Source: JANQRA01 sp035762545 (lineage in GTDB: Bacteria; Actinomycetota; Acidimicrobiia; Spongiisociales; ZC4RG35). Taken from it: a DNA stretch of 64,000 bases. Where the stretch lies: contig DASTOM010000014.1 of assembly GCA_035762545.1 (NCBI GenBank), positions 36,505 to 100,504 of the forward strand, written 5' to 3'. The first letter of the stretch is position 1. Every line of letters begins with the position of its first letter. The notes under the pieces are model-generated. The model had not been told where the DNA came from. It saw only the letters and a program-made list of their open reading frames with translations, and searched no databases. Shown piece after piece: positions 49,883 to 59,080 of this stretch. A program made the translations under genes and the position numbers.

Positions 49883-51611
49883 CCGATCGGGCTCTCGAAC
49901 GAGGCTGTCGTCGAGGTTCATCGCCTATTTCGCCATCACCTACCTCATCCTCATCGGGTTGATGGGGTTCATCGTGGATCGCAGCACCCGGGCGGCGCTC
50001 ATCGAGGACGTCGACCAGAACCTGATGATCGCCGCTCAGCTCGCTGCCGAGAGCCTCCCCGAAGACCCTGCTGACTACCAGGCCTGGGCCGAAGCCACAT
50101 TCGAGGCGGGCGGCTTCCGCACGACACTCATCGACATCGAAGGGACGGTCCTTGCCGACTCCCACTCGGATCCCACCGTCATGGAGAATCACCTCGATCG
50201 CCCCGAGGTGCGGGAGGCATTGAGCGGTGAAGTCGGGGAGGATCACCGGTCGAGTGACAGCACCGGGTTCGAACAGCGCTATGTGGCTCTGCCACCCGAA
50301 GACGGAGTGATCGTCCGCACCTCGGTTCCGACGAGGGTGATCGACGACGAGCTCTGGCGGGTGCGCCGTTCCATCCTGGTTGCCGCCCTGGTACTCGGTG
50401 GCCTGGGGCTGATCCTGATGGTCTATCTGGCCCGGAGACTCGCCCAACCGATCACAGAGTTGACCGACCAGGCGATGGCCGTTGCCGAAGGGGATACCAG
50501 TGTCGAGCTGCGGCGGTCCCGGGTCTACGAGCTGGATCAGCTGGGTCTGGCCATCTCGACGATGGCGCAGCGTCTCGGTTCGCGGGTTTCGGACGCAGAA
50601 CAGGCCGCGGCAACCCTCGAGGTGGTCCTCGGCGCTCTGCCTCAGGGAACGATCCTCATCGGGCGGGATGACTCGGTGGTGTACTCCAATCCGGCCGCCA
50701 CCACGATCCTGGGATCTGTGCCAGCGACACTCTCCGGTCTTGCCCCACTTGCCCTCCAGACGGCGGTGCGGGAAGCCCGTGCCAAAGGGGACCGGGAGAT
50801 GAGAACCGTGGATCACGGCAGCCCCACTCGTCGGCTCGCCTGCTACGCCACACCGTTCGTGGGAGATGACCGGGTGATGCTCATGGTGATCGACATCACG
50901 GAGCGGGAACGCACCGACAGTATCCGGCGGGATTTCGTGGCCAACGCCTCACACGAGCTGAAGACCCCGGTCTCGACCATCATCGCCTCCTCCGAGGCGA
51001 TGCACATCGCTCTCGATCGTGGTGATCCCTCCGTCGGCGGTTTTGCTGACCGGATCGAGGCTTCGGCCCGTCAACTCGACCGTTTGGTAACAGATCTACT
51101 CGACCTCTCCCGGCTGGAGCGCGAGGCGCCGGAGATGGCACCGTTGCGGCTCGACCATCTGGTGCGGGAGGAGGTGGAGCGTGTCAGACGTGAGGCAGAG
51201 ATGAAGGACCTCGAGCTCTACGTCGAGTCCGAGGAGATCGTTCTGGCAGTGAACCAGCGCGACATAGCGATCGCGGTTCGGAATCTCCTCGACAACGCGG
51301 TGCGCTACACCGCCCAAGGCGGCTCGGTGTCGGCGTCCGTCAAGGCGAACGGTGATGAAGTGGTAATCGTCATCGCCGACACTGGAGAGGGCATACCGAC
51401 CAGGGACACAGAGCGGGTCTTCGAGCGCTTCTACCGGGTCGATTCGGCGCGATCCCGGGCCACCGGCGGAACCGGGCTCGGGCTGTCGATCGTAAAACAC
51501 GTCGCCGAGAGCCACGGGGGCCGCGTCTCGGTCGAGTCAGAGCTCGGCCGCGGGTCGACCTTCACGATCCATCTGCCACTGGCAACAAGCGAAGCACCAC
51601 CGTCCAACTAG
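49875..51611 (+). CDS. Phosphate-sensing histidine kinase (PhoR/SenX3-like)
   Basis: A 578-residue membrane kinase. TM1 is at about 15-37. An extracytoplasmic domain of about 130 residues follows, then TM2 near 168-190 and a HAMP segment (ARRLAQPITELTDQAMAVAEGD). A PAS-like domain covers about 255-345, followed by the kinase core. The H box is FVANASHELKTPVSTI (His about 358), the N box NLLDNAVRYT, and the ATP lid DTGEGIPTRDTERVFERFYR and GGTGLGLSIVKH. It overlaps the response regulator by 8 bases. Confidence 0.93.
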   Translation: MSSRSGSRTRLSSRFIAYFAITYLILIGLMGFIVDRSTRAALIEDVDQNLMIAAQLAAESLPEDPADYQAWAEATFEAGGFRTTLIDIEGTVLADSHSDPTVMENHLDRPEVREALSGEVGEDHRSSDSTGFEQRYVALPPEDGVIVRTSVPTRVIDDELWRVRRSILVAALVLGGLGLILMVYLARRLAQPITELTDQAMAVAEGDTSVELRRSRVYELDQLGLAISTMAQRLGSRVSDAEQAAATLEVVLGALPQGTILIGRDDSVVYSNPAATTILGSVPATLSGLAPLALQTAVREARAKGDREMRTVDHGSPTRRLACYATPFVGDDRVMLMVIDITERERTDSIRRDFVANASHELKTPVSTIIASSEAMHIALDRGDPSVGGFADRIEASARQLDRLVTDLLDLSRLEREAPEMAPLRLDHLVREEVERVRREAEMKDLELYVESEEIVLAVNQRDIAIAVRNLLDNAVRYTAQGGSVSASVKANGDEVVIVIADTGEGIPTRDTERVFERFYRVDSARSRATGGTGLGLSIVKHVAESHGGRVSVESELGRGSTFTIHLPLATSEAPPSN

Positions 51612-51642
51612 CCTGATAACGCCGTTCTGACCGCAATCACCC

Positions 51643-53499
51643 ATGATCGAGTCGATTTCCCAGCCATCCGATCTGCGCTCGTTGAGCTACGAGGAGCTCG
51701 AGCAGCTCAGCGACGAGATCAGGAGATTCATCCTGGAGAAGGTGTCGCGCACTGGCGGGCACCTCTCACCCAATCTGGGGGTCGTCGAGCTGACTCTGGC
51801 CCTGCACCGCGTGTTCGACTCGCCCAACGATCGCTTCATCTGGGATGTGGGGCATCAGGCATATGTCCACAAGATCGTCACCGGACGGGCCGACCGTTTC
51901 GACGAGCTACGACATACGGGCGGCCTCTCCGGATACCCGAGCCGGGAGGAGTCGGAACACGACTTCGTGGAGAACAGCCACGCCTCTACCTCGCTGAGCT
52001 ACGCCCTGGGCCACGCCCTCGCCGGCCACCCCGGGTGGACGATTGCGATCATCGGTGATGGCGCCTTCACCGGAGGGATGGCCTACGAGGCCCTCAACCA
52101 CATAGCGGTGACGCATCCGGAACGGTTGATCATCATCCTCAATGACAACGGCCGGTCCTATGCCCCCACGGTGGGAGGGTTGGCCGCCCTCACCAACCTG
52201 GCCCACTACCGGATCGACCCGCGGTACGAGCGGGCCAAGCAGACGATCGGTCGGATGCTGCGTGGCATCCCATTGGTCGGCGAGACCGCCGATGAGATGG
52301 CGAGCCGGATGAAGGATGCCGTCAAGCAGATCCTCGATCCGGCGACAGTCTTCGATGCCCTCGACCTGAAATACACGGGTGCCATCGACGGCCACGACAT
52401 CCGCCTCCTCGAAGAGACGCTGGAGCGGGCCAAGCGTTACCCACGTCCGGTAGTGGTGCATGTCATAACCGAGAAGGGCAGCGGATATCAGCCCGCAATC
52501 GAGGACGAGGAGGAGAAGCTCCACGGAGTCGGCGCCTTCGACGTGGCCACGGGCAAGGCTCACAAGTCAGAGTTGAAGCTCACCGACGTCGCCGGGAGAG
52601 CCATAGCCGAAGCGGCGGCAACCCGGCCCGATTTGATCGGGGTCTCGGCCGCGATGGTGTCGACGGCTGGACTTCGCCAGATGGCCCAGAGATTCCCGAG
52701 CCGGGTTATCGACACCGGAATCGCCGAACAGCACACGGTCACCCTGGCTGCGGGTATCGCCATGGCAGGGAAGCGACCCGTGGTGGCCATCTACTCGTCG
52801 TTTCTGCAGCGCGCTTTCGACCAGATAGTCACTGACGTCGCCCTGCACGACCTGCCGGTGACGTTCCTCATCGATCGCGCCGGAGTCACCGGCCCCGACG
52901 GGCCCTCCCATCACGGTGTGTTCGATCTGTCGTATCTCCGGATGGTCCCCAACCTGACGATCGGCGCACCGGCCGACGCCACCGAGCTGTGCGCCATGAT
53001 CGAGACTGCCGTCGACCACAACGGCCCCATAGCCATCCGCTACCCCAAAGGAGGCGCCATATCCGTCCCGTCGCTGCCGGTCGAGCCGCTGGAGATCGGC
53101 AAGGCCGAGCTACTCAGCGAGGGCGAGGACGTGCTTCTCGTTGCGGTGGGTCGCATGGTCGAAGTCGCCGAGAAAGCCGCTGTCGACCTGGGGGAGAAAG
53201 GCGTGTCAGCCGGTGTGGTCAACGCCCGTTGGGTCAAGCCGCTCGACCCCCGGATCGTCGAATGGGCCGCACCCGTTCCCTACGTCGTCACTCTCGAGGA
53301 CAACGTCATCGCCGGTGGCTTCGGAGCCGCAGTGTTGGAGTCGTTCGCCTCCGCCGGTCTGGCCAAGGACGTGGTCAACATCGGCGTCCCCGACGGCTTC
53401 CTACCGTTCGGATCGGCCCCGGACGTCATGCAGTTCGCTGGCATGGACGCCGACTCGGTCGTCGAACGGGTGCTGGCCAAGGTCGGCCTTCCTTCCTAG
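51643..53499 (+). CDS. dxs: 1-deoxy-D-xylulose-5-phosphate synthase
   Basis: DXS condenses pyruvate and glyceraldehyde 3-phosphate, the first step of the MEP isoprenoid route, using thiamine diphosphate. It has 618 residues. Motifs are TGGHLSPNLGVVELTLALH, WDVGHQAYVHK, HASTSLSYALG, the ThDP motif GDGAFTGGMAYEALNH to NDNGRS, KGSGYQPA, DTGIAEQHTVTLAAG and GPDGPSHHGVFD. It is complete and starts 32 bases after the kinase gene. No other MEP gene is in the window. Confidence 0.95.
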   Translation: MIESISQPSDLRSLSYEELEQLSDEIRRFILEKVSRTGGHLSPNLGVVELTLALHRVFDSPNDRFIWDVGHQAYVHKIVTGRADRFDELRHTGGLSGYPSREESEHDFVENSHASTSLSYALGHALAGHPGWTIAIIGDGAFTGGMAYEALNHIAVTHPERLIIILNDNGRSYAPTVGGLAALTNLAHYRIDPRYERAKQTIGRMLRGIPLVGETADEMASRMKDAVKQILDPATVFDALDLKYTGAIDGHDIRLLEETLERAKRYPRPVVVHVITEKGSGYQPAIEDEEEKLHGVGAFDVATGKAHKSELKLTDVAGRAIAEAAATRPDLIGVSAAMVSTAGLRQMAQRFPSRVIDTGIAEQHTVTLAAGIAMAGKRPVVAIYSSFLQRAFDQIVTDVALHDLPVTFLIDRAGVTGPDGPSHHGVFDLSYLRMVPNLTIGAPADATELCAMIETAVDHNGPIAIRYPKGGAISVPSLPVEPLEIGKAELLSEGEDVLLVAVGRMVEVAEKAAVDLGEKGVSAGVVNARWVKPLDPRIVEWAAPVPYVVTLEDNVIAGGFGAAVLESFASAGLAKDVVNIGVPDGFLPFGSAPDVMQFAGMDADSVVERVLAKVGLPS

Positions 53500-53555
53500 C
53501 CCGTTCCATGCGGGTTGGGCAGGCGTGACGCGTACGCAACCCCTGCACAGAACAG

Positions 53556-54404
53556 TCAGCCCGCCCTTCCCGGGATCGCCACCCTCCGTTCGTACCAGCG
53601 GAGGATCAGGCTGAGACCGAGGGTCAGGACGATGTAGATGGTGGCGAGGATGAAGAACGACTCGCGGAAGCGGAAGGTACTGCCCGAGTAGAGCCGGGCC
53701 ATCTGCGTGATCTCCCTCACGGCGAACACCGAGACGAGAGAAGTGTCCTTCATCAATGCGATCAGATCGTTGCCCAGGGCGGGGAGCATGTTGCGGATTG
53801 CCTGGGGAAGGATGACCTGCCGCATGATCTGCCGGTCGCGTAGGCCCAGCGCCCTCCCCGCCTCGGGCTGCTCTCGGGGAACCGATTGGATCCCGGCCCG
53901 GAACACCTCGGCGATGAAGGCGGCGTAGAAGAGGCTGATGGCCGCCGCTACCCGAACCGCATTCGGGAACGCCCGGCTCGGCTGATTGATCATGTCGGCG
54001 AAGTCGGGTGCCAGGACCTGAGCGATCAGAAACAGAAAGACCAGCATCGGGATACCGCGCACCAGCTCGATGTACGTGGCCGCAATGTTCTTGATCCATG
54101 GGTTCTTCGACACCCGTCCCAGACCGATGACCAGCCCAAGGCCGGTCGCCACCACGAAAGACCCGAACGTCAGGTAGAAGGTCATCATGATCCCCTCGGT
54201 CCAGCTGAAGGGGATCGGGAAGATCGAGAAGAACGCTTCCTGATAGTCCTCGCTCAGGAAGATGGCGACGACCATCGCTCCGATGATCGTGAGCATCGCC
54301 ACCAGCCACCATGGGAACTCCCTGGCGTCGAATGAATACGCCCCGCTGACCCCGGGCATCGCTGCTCCGCCGTGTTCTGGGACCGGTCGCTCTGAGTCGC
54401 TCAT
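53556..54404 (-). CDS. Polar amino-acid ABC transporter permease
   Basis: A 282-residue membrane subunit of the HisMQ/GlnP type. The N-terminal cytoplasmic part (about 40 residues, with GVSGAYSFDAREFP) precedes five or so helices. Diagnostic stretches are YIELVRGIPMLVFLFLIAQV, AFIAEVFRAGIQSVPREQPEAGRALGL (the EAA-type coupling loop), QVILPQAIRNMLPALGNDLIALMKDTSLVS. It follows its binding protein after a hairpin-containing 70-base gap. No ATPase gene is on this side. Confidence 0.92.
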   Translation of the reverse strand: MSDSERPVPEHGGAAMPGVSGAYSFDAREFPWWLVAMLTIIGAMVVAIFLSEDYQEAFFSIFPIPFSWTEGIMMTFYLTFGSFVVATGLGLVIGLGRVSKNPWIKNIAATYIELVRGIPMLVFLFLIAQVLAPDFADMINQPSRAFPNAVRVAAAISLFYAAFIAEVFRAGIQSVPREQPEAGRALGLRDRQIMRQVILPQAIRNMLPALGNDLIALMKDTSLVSVFAVREITQMARLYSGSTFRFRESFFILATIYIVLTLGLSLILRWYERRVAIPGRAG

Positions 54405-54421
54405 CGTGGAGGCAACATAAC

Positions 54422-54451
54422 GAAGCGCCGGGTCACATGACCCGGCGCTTC
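54422..54451 (-). terminator. Hairpin between amino-acid binding protein and permease genes
   Basis: GAAGCGCCGGGTCA (54422-54435) pairs with TGACCCGGCGCTTC (54438-54451), leaving almost no loop. It lies between co-oriented genes and probably gives partial termination, which would favour the binding protein. Confidence 0.65.
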
Positions 54452-54474
54452 ATGGTTCATGACGAGTCGGTGGA

Positions 54475-55287
54475 TCAGCCTTCGAGGTCTTCGTAGGTGA
54501 CGTCGAAGTCAGGCCCGAACCATTTGCGACCCAGTTCTTCCATCGTGCCGTCTTCCTGCATGGCGGCGATAGCTTCGTTCACAGGGTCGACCAGCTCCGA
54601 GTCCAACGGGAAGATGAATCCCAAAGGGTCGGACTGGAGGGCATCGTCGATGGTCGTGATCTCGTCGGCGTTCTCGCCGATATATCCCAGACCGGCCGCA
54701 TCGTCGATGATGACCACGTCCACGTCGCCGGCGATCAGGGCCTGGATGGCAAGGGCGAACTGGTCGTACGCCTCGATTCGGTCCTCACCCACCAGTTCGG
54801 CAGCGAGCTCGAAGTTGGTCGTGCCCACCTGGGTCGCCACGATGGCGTCGGAGTTGATCACGTCGTCGGCGCTGGCGAAGCGATCGTCACCCGCCTGCAC
54901 GACGAACTTCTGCTGCACCACCATGTATGGCTCGGAGAACGCAACGATCTCCTTGCGCTCATCGGTGATCGAGATCCCGTCTGCAGCCGTGTCGAGCTCT
55001 CCCTGGGCGACCTGGTCGATCACCTGGGGCCATCCGGCCTCGACGAACTCGGCGACGCAGTTGAGTCGTTCACAGATGTCGTTCCATGCGTCGTAGTCCC
55101 AACCCTGACCTTCGGTCTCGCCCGGAAGGACGTAGTTGAAGGGGAGGTAGGCGTTCTCTACTCCGACTGTGACGGTACGACCGCCCAGGTCGGAGCCTTC
55201 GATCTCACCACCGCCGGAGTCGTCACCGCAAGCAGCGACCACTATGGCCAGTACGGCGAGAATCGATATCAGTTTCGTTTTCTTCAT
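54475..55287 (-). CDS. Amino-acid ABC transporter substrate-binding lipoprotein (family 3)
   Basis: A 270-residue receptor with a signal peptide ending at VVAAC (Cys about 20). The family-3 fold is clear: VENAYLPFNYVLPGETEGQGWDYD (about 43-66), EFVEAGWPQVIDQVAQGELDTAADGISITDER, the hinge region VVQQKFVVQ, and a C-terminal GRKWFG. An acidic polar amino acid or glutamine-type ligand is likely but not assignable. AGGAGG lies 11 bases upstream of the ATG. The gene diverges from a second binding-protein gene. Confidence 0.92.
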   Translation of the reverse strand: MKKTKLISILAVLAIVVAACGDDSGGGEIEGSDLGGRTVTVGVENAYLPFNYVLPGETEGQGWDYDAWNDICERLNCVAEFVEAGWPQVIDQVAQGELDTAADGISITDERKEIVAFSEPYMVVQQKFVVQAGDDRFASADDVINSDAIVATQVGTTNFELAAELVGEDRIEAYDQFALAIQALIAGDVDVVIIDDAAGLGYIGENADEITTIDDALQSDPLGFIFPLDSELVDPVNEAIAAMQEDGTMEELGRKWFGPDFDVTYEDLEG

Positions 55288-55446
55288 ATGAATGGGTTCC
55301 TCCTGAGAACCGAACCCAGAAGAGTAGATGGATGGACCGCCGGGCGACTATTCGATGCCGATTTGGGCACGCGCCGGTCGACGCAGGTTAGGGTCGCGAT
55401 CCAAGCGTACGGACTTCGTTCGCTTGCCCCTTGTATTGGAGGATCA
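55288..55446. promoter_or_regulatory. Divergent promoter region of two amino-acid transport operons
   Basis: This 159-base gap separates two binding-protein genes facing away from each other. It holds a ribosome binding site at each end: AGGAGG on the minus strand near 55304-55299 and GGAGG on the plus strand at 55439-55443. I cannot place operators with confidence. Confidence 0.5.
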
Positions 55447-56607
55447 ATGAAGAGATACAGATTCATGGCGGCACTTGCCGCCTTGATGCTCGTCCTGGCC
55501 GCGTGTACCACCGACGACGGTGATTCCACCACCACAGAAGGTGACACCGGTACCACCGCGGAATCCAGTGACACGACCGAGCCGATGACCGACACCACCG
55601 AGCCGATGACCGACACCACCGCCGCTTCCGGCGACGGCGAAGGCTCGCTGCTTGCCGATGTGCAGGCCCGAGGCGAGCTCAACTGTGGCACGCGTGATGC
55701 GTTGCCCGGATTCGCCGTTCTCACCGACGCCGGTGACCACGTCGGATTCGATTCTGACTTCTGCCGGGTCATCGCCGCAGCGGTCCTCGGAGACGCCGAG
55801 GCTGTGAATCATGTCGACCTGGAGACGGCTGACCGCTTCACCGCGTTGCAGTCGGGACAGATCGACGTGCTCGTGCGCAACACCACACACACCGCCGGTC
55901 GCGACGGCAACGAGGGAGCCACCTTCCTGACCGTCAACTTCTACGACGGACAAGGGATGATGGTCAACACCGGTGACTTCGCCTCCATCACGGAGATGGA
56001 CGGTGTCGTGGTCTGCTCCGCGGGCGGTACGACGACCGAGGGCGATGCCGCAACCGAGGCTGCCCGTCTCGGACTGACCTGGGAGATCCGTTCGTTCCCG
56101 GACACCGACCTGTTGCAGGAGGCGTTCATCGCAGGCCAGTGTGACGGTTGGACGTCGGACGTGAGCCAGTTGACCGGACTTCGATCGGTCTATCCGGACG
56201 GCCCGGATGCTCTGACCATCCTGCCGGAGGTCTTCTCCAAGCAGCCGCTGGCGCCCGCCGTTCTCGACGGCGACACCGCCTGGGCGCAGGCAGTCGACTG
56301 GGCGATCATGGCGACGATTCAGGCCGAGGAGTTCGGGATCACATCCGAGAACGTCGACGACTTCCTGACCTCGGAGAATCCGGCAATCCTGGCATTCCTC
56401 GGACAGGAGTTCGATGACGGCGAAGGAAACGTCGCCACATTCGATCCCGGTCTGGGTCTGCCCGTCGACTTCGCCTATCAGGTGGTGAGCCAGGTGGGCA
56501 ACTACGGCGAGATCTTCGAAACACATCTGACGCCATTGGGGCTGGAGCGTGGAGTGAACGCCTTGTGGACAGACGGCGGGTTGATGTACGCGATTCCCTA
56601 CCGCTAA
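55447..56607 (+). CDS. General L-amino-acid ABC transporter binding lipoprotein (AapJ/BztA-like)
   Basis: A 386-residue family-3 receptor. The signal peptide ends at LAACTT (Cys about 20). A Thr/Asp/Glu-rich linker (about 22-65) contains EPMTDTT twice. The binding domain starts at LLADVQARGELNCGTRDALPGF and shows GFDSDFCRVIAAAVLGD, RFTALQSGQIDVLVRNTTHTAGRDGNEG and CDGWTSDVSQLTGLR, all typical of the AapJ/BztA group. GGAGG lies 4 bases before the ATG. It begins a four-gene operon and ends at a strong terminator hairpin. Confidence 0.93.
   Translation: MKRYRFMAALAALMLVLAACTTDDGDSTTTEGDTGTTAESSDTTEPMTDTTEPMTDTTAASGDGEGSLLADVQARGELNCGTRDALPGFAVLTDAGDHVGFDSDFCRVIAAAVLGDAEAVNHVDLETADRFTALQSGQIDVLVRNTTHTAGRDGNEGATFLTVNFYDGQGMMVNTGDFASITEMDGVVVCSAGGTTTEGDAATEAARLGLTWEIRSFPDTDLLQEAFIAGQCDGWTSDVSQLTGLRSVYPDGPDALTILPEVFSKQPLAPAVLDGDTAWAQAVDWAIMATIQAEEFGITSENVDDFLTSENPAILAFLGQEFDDGEGNVATFDPGLGLPVDFAYQVVSQVGNYGEIFETHLTPLGLERGVNALWTDGGLMYAIPYR
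55579..55620 (+). repeat. Two 21-base direct repeats in the binding-protein linker
   Basis: Units 55579-55599 and 55600-55620 are identical and encode EPMTDTT twice in the Thr-rich linker. The exact identity points to a recent duplication. Confidence 0.9.
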
Positions 56608-56620
56608 CCGATGACTAACC

Positions 56621-56653
56621 GACTTGGGGTGGCCACACCGGCCACCCCAAGTC
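56621..56653 (+). terminator. Hairpin between binding protein and permease genes
   Basis: GACTTGGGGTGGCC (56621-56634) pairs with GGCCACCCCAAGTC (56640-56653) around ACACC. It sits between genes of one transport system, so partial termination is likely. Confidence 0.75.
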
Positions 56654-56663
56654 ATCCACTCCT

Positions 56664-57827
56664 TTGACCACATCTGAACTGCGTTCTCGGCCACCGGTCT
56701 ATCGGGACGTCCGTGTCCTGAAGTGGGTGTTTCAGCTGGCGGTATTCGGCGTTGTCGCCGCAATCGCCTACTGGCTGCTCTCCAACTATCGGACCAACAC
56801 CGCTTCGAGTGGCATTCCAACCAGTTTCGACTTCCTCACAAACCCGGCGAGCTTCACGATTCCCGGAGCCGACTTCAGCGGCAGAGAGCCGGTGCGCAAC
56901 GCGTTCGTGGTGGGGTTCCTCAACACCATCAGAGTGTCCGTCGTCGGAATCGTCCTGGCAACGGTGCTCGGGGTGCTCATCGGCATCGGGCGTCTCTCCA
57001 AGAACTGGGTCGTCAACCGGCTCAGCACTGTCTACGTCGAGCTCTTCCGGAACCTCCCGCTCCTGGTGATCATGACGTTCACCTTCCTTGGGGTGGTGCT
57101 CCAGTTTCTGCCTCGCATCGACGAGTCGTGGACCCCACTCGATTGGTTCGTCTTGTCCAATCGGGGCATCGGTGTCCCCTGGTACGAAGGCACCAGCGGC
57201 TATTCACTCACCGGAGTGCTGGTCATCGGTTCGGTCGGCTGGTGGCTGATCGCCCGTTGGCGCCAATCGGTGTTCGAACGGACCGGAGCCCCCTCCCGGG
57301 CCGGTCTTCTCGGGGGAGGGTTCTTCGTGCTGACGTTGGTCGTCGGATGGGTCATCCTGGGAGGCAGCCTCACTCTCCCCGCCGTGGACGGTCGGGAGAT
57401 CGCGGGCGGGATCCGGGTGGACCCGTCCTTCTTTGCCGTGTTGGTCGCTCTCGTTATCTATACCGCCAGCCACATCGCCGAGATCGTGAGAGGTTCGATC
57501 CAGGCGGTCCCGAAGGGACAGGGCGAGGCCGCGACTGCCCTGGCGCTGAGCGGTTTCCAGAGGATGTGGAACGTCGTGCTCCCCCAGGCGATGAGGATCG
57601 CAATTCCACCTCTGGGCAACCAATACCTCAACCTGATCAAGAACTCGTCTCTGGGGGCCGGTTTCTCATACTTCGACATCACCGGCGTCACCCAGATAAC
57701 GGTGGCCAACGGATCACCGGCAGTTCCCGCTTTCTTCCTCGCCCTCATCCTCTACGTGGTGCTGTCACTCATCACTTCAGTCTTCGTCAACTTCGCCAAC
57801 AGACGTGTCCGGCTGGTGGAGCGATGA
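56664..57827 (+). CDS. Amino-acid ABC transporter permease (AapQ/BztB-like)
   Basis: A 387-residue permease. One helix lies near residues 15-37, then an extracytoplasmic stretch, then the HisM-type core starting at VGFLNTIRVSVVGIVLATVLGVLIG. It carries the extended middle region of the AapQ group. The coupling loop is RGSIQAVPKGQGEAATALALSGFQRMWNVVLPQAMRIAIPPLGNQ (about 275-319). The start is TTG 56664 directly after the upstream terminator hairpin. It overlaps the next permease gene as ATGA. Confidence 0.92.
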   Translation: MTTSELRSRPPVYRDVRVLKWVFQLAVFGVVAAIAYWLLSNYRTNTASSGIPTSFDFLTNPASFTIPGADFSGREPVRNAFVVGFLNTIRVSVVGIVLATVLGVLIGIGRLSKNWVVNRLSTVYVELFRNLPLLVIMTFTFLGVVLQFLPRIDESWTPLDWFVLSNRGIGVPWYEGTSGYSLTGVLVIGSVGWWLIARWRQSVFERTGAPSRAGLLGGGFFVLTLVVGWVILGGSLTLPAVDGREIAGGIRVDPSFFAVLVALVIYTASHIAEIVRGSIQAVPKGQGEAATALALSGFQRMWNVVLPQAMRIAIPPLGNQYLNLIKNSSLGAGFSYFDITGVTQITVANGSPAVPAFFLALILYVVLSLITSVFVNFANRRVRLVER

Positions 57828-59080
57828 CCACTTCGACTGTCGATCGTTCCAAACCGCCCGGTCCCGGCACCCGAGCATCGACGTGGGCGCGCAGACATCT
57901 CTTCCGGAACTGGGGAGACAGCGCCCTCACAGTCGTCTTCGGTGGTATCGGGCTCTACGTGGCGTACCGGTTCTTCGTCTTCGTATTCGTAAACGCCAGA
58001 TGGGAGATCATCGAGACCAACCTGAAGCTGTTGATGGTGGGCCGATGGCCGGTGCCCCACCTACCCCGGATCGCGGTGGCCGTCGGTGTCTTTGCGCTCT
58101 GGGGCGGCCTCATCGCCGGTTTGATCGCGGCGCGACAGATGAGAAGAGGCGCCTACCTCCCGGCCACCATGACGCCGCTGGGACGGGCCGGGGATCTGCT
58201 CCGTCGGTTCGGGCTCGTCATCGCCACAGGGCTCCTGCTCCTCGCGATGACGGACACCAGCGGACCATGGCTGATGGCAGCCGGGGCTGTAGCCGGGGGC
58301 ACGATTGGACGGTTCCTCGGAGCATGGATCGGAAAGCGGGTGCTTCCCAGGTGGGTGAGCCGGATGGGGATGTTGGTGCTCGCCATCGTCCCCTTCGTCA
58401 TCTACTTCTATCTGGTCGACGCAGTGCCCCTCGCCGAGTGGGAAGGCTTCTTCTTCAACATCACGTCGGCGGCGGCGGGCATCATCCTCTGTTTCCCCCT
58501 GGGTGTGCTCCTCGCCCTGGGGCGACGAAGCCAGTTGCCACTGCTCCGGACGCTCTCCGTCGGCTACATCGAGTTCGTGCGGGCGGCGCCGCTCTACGTC
58601 CTCCTCCTCCTGGCGAACGTGTCACTCGAGTTCTTCGTGCCCCCGTCGATCGCCCCCTCCAAAGTGACGAGGGCTGTGGTCACATTCACCCTGTTCACTG
58701 CCGCCTACCTGGCTGAGATCGTCCGCGGAGGGTTGCAGTCTGTACCCCGGGGACAGGAGGAGGCGGCGAAGGCTCTGGGGCTCAGCCCCACCAGGCAAAT
58801 CGGCCTGATCATCCTGCCCCAAGCCTTGCGCAACGTGATCCCCGCCCAGATCGGGCAGTTCATCTCTCTGTTCAAGGACACCACCCTCGCCGGCCTCGCA
58901 CTGGGGATCCTCGACATGCTCAGCGTTGCCCAAGCGATCACACAACAGGACGCGTTCCGTGGCCAAGGCCTCATCATCGAGACACTGGTGTTCGTAGGAT
59001 TCATGTTCTGGGTCGGCTCGTTCACGATGTCACGAGAGAGTCAGCGCCTCGAGAGGAAGCTAGGAGTAGGTAACAGATGA
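57824..59080 (+). CDS. Amino-acid ABC transporter permease (AapM/BztC-like)
   Basis: A 418-residue permease that pairs with the preceding one. It has several extra N-terminal helices (about 35-205) before the core that begins FFFNITSAAAGIILCFPLGVLLALG. The coupling loop is RGGLQSVPRGQEEAAKALGLSPTRQIGLIILPQALRNVIPAQIGQF (about 302-347), then SLFKDTTLAGLALG. The start ATG overlaps the previous stop. A very long frame runs upstream through the previous gene but is not protein-like there. Confidence 0.93.
   Translation: MTTSTVDRSKPPGPGTRASTWARRHLFRNWGDSALTVVFGGIGLYVAYRFFVFVFVNARWEIIETNLKLLMVGRWPVPHLPRIAVAVGVFALWGGLIAGLIAARQMRRGAYLPATMTPLGRAGDLLRRFGLVIATGLLLLAMTDTSGPWLMAAGAVAGGTIGRFLGAWIGKRVLPRWVSRMGMLVLAIVPFVIYFYLVDAVPLAEWEGFFFNITSAAAGIILCFPLGVLLALGRRSQLPLLRTLSVGYIEFVRAAPLYVLLLLANVSLEFFVPPSIAPSKVTRAVVTFTLFTAAYLAEIVRGGLQSVPRGQEEAAKALGLSPTRQIGLIILPQALRNVIPAQIGQFISLFKDTTLAGLALGILDMLSVAQAITQQDAFRGQGLIIETLVFVGFMFWVGSFTMSRESQRLERKLGVGNR

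Noticed and set aside
56723..59080. A 785-codon open frame covering two permease genes
   Set aside because: Only the part from 57824 is permease-like. The upstream part is an out-of-frame reading of the preceding permease gene.
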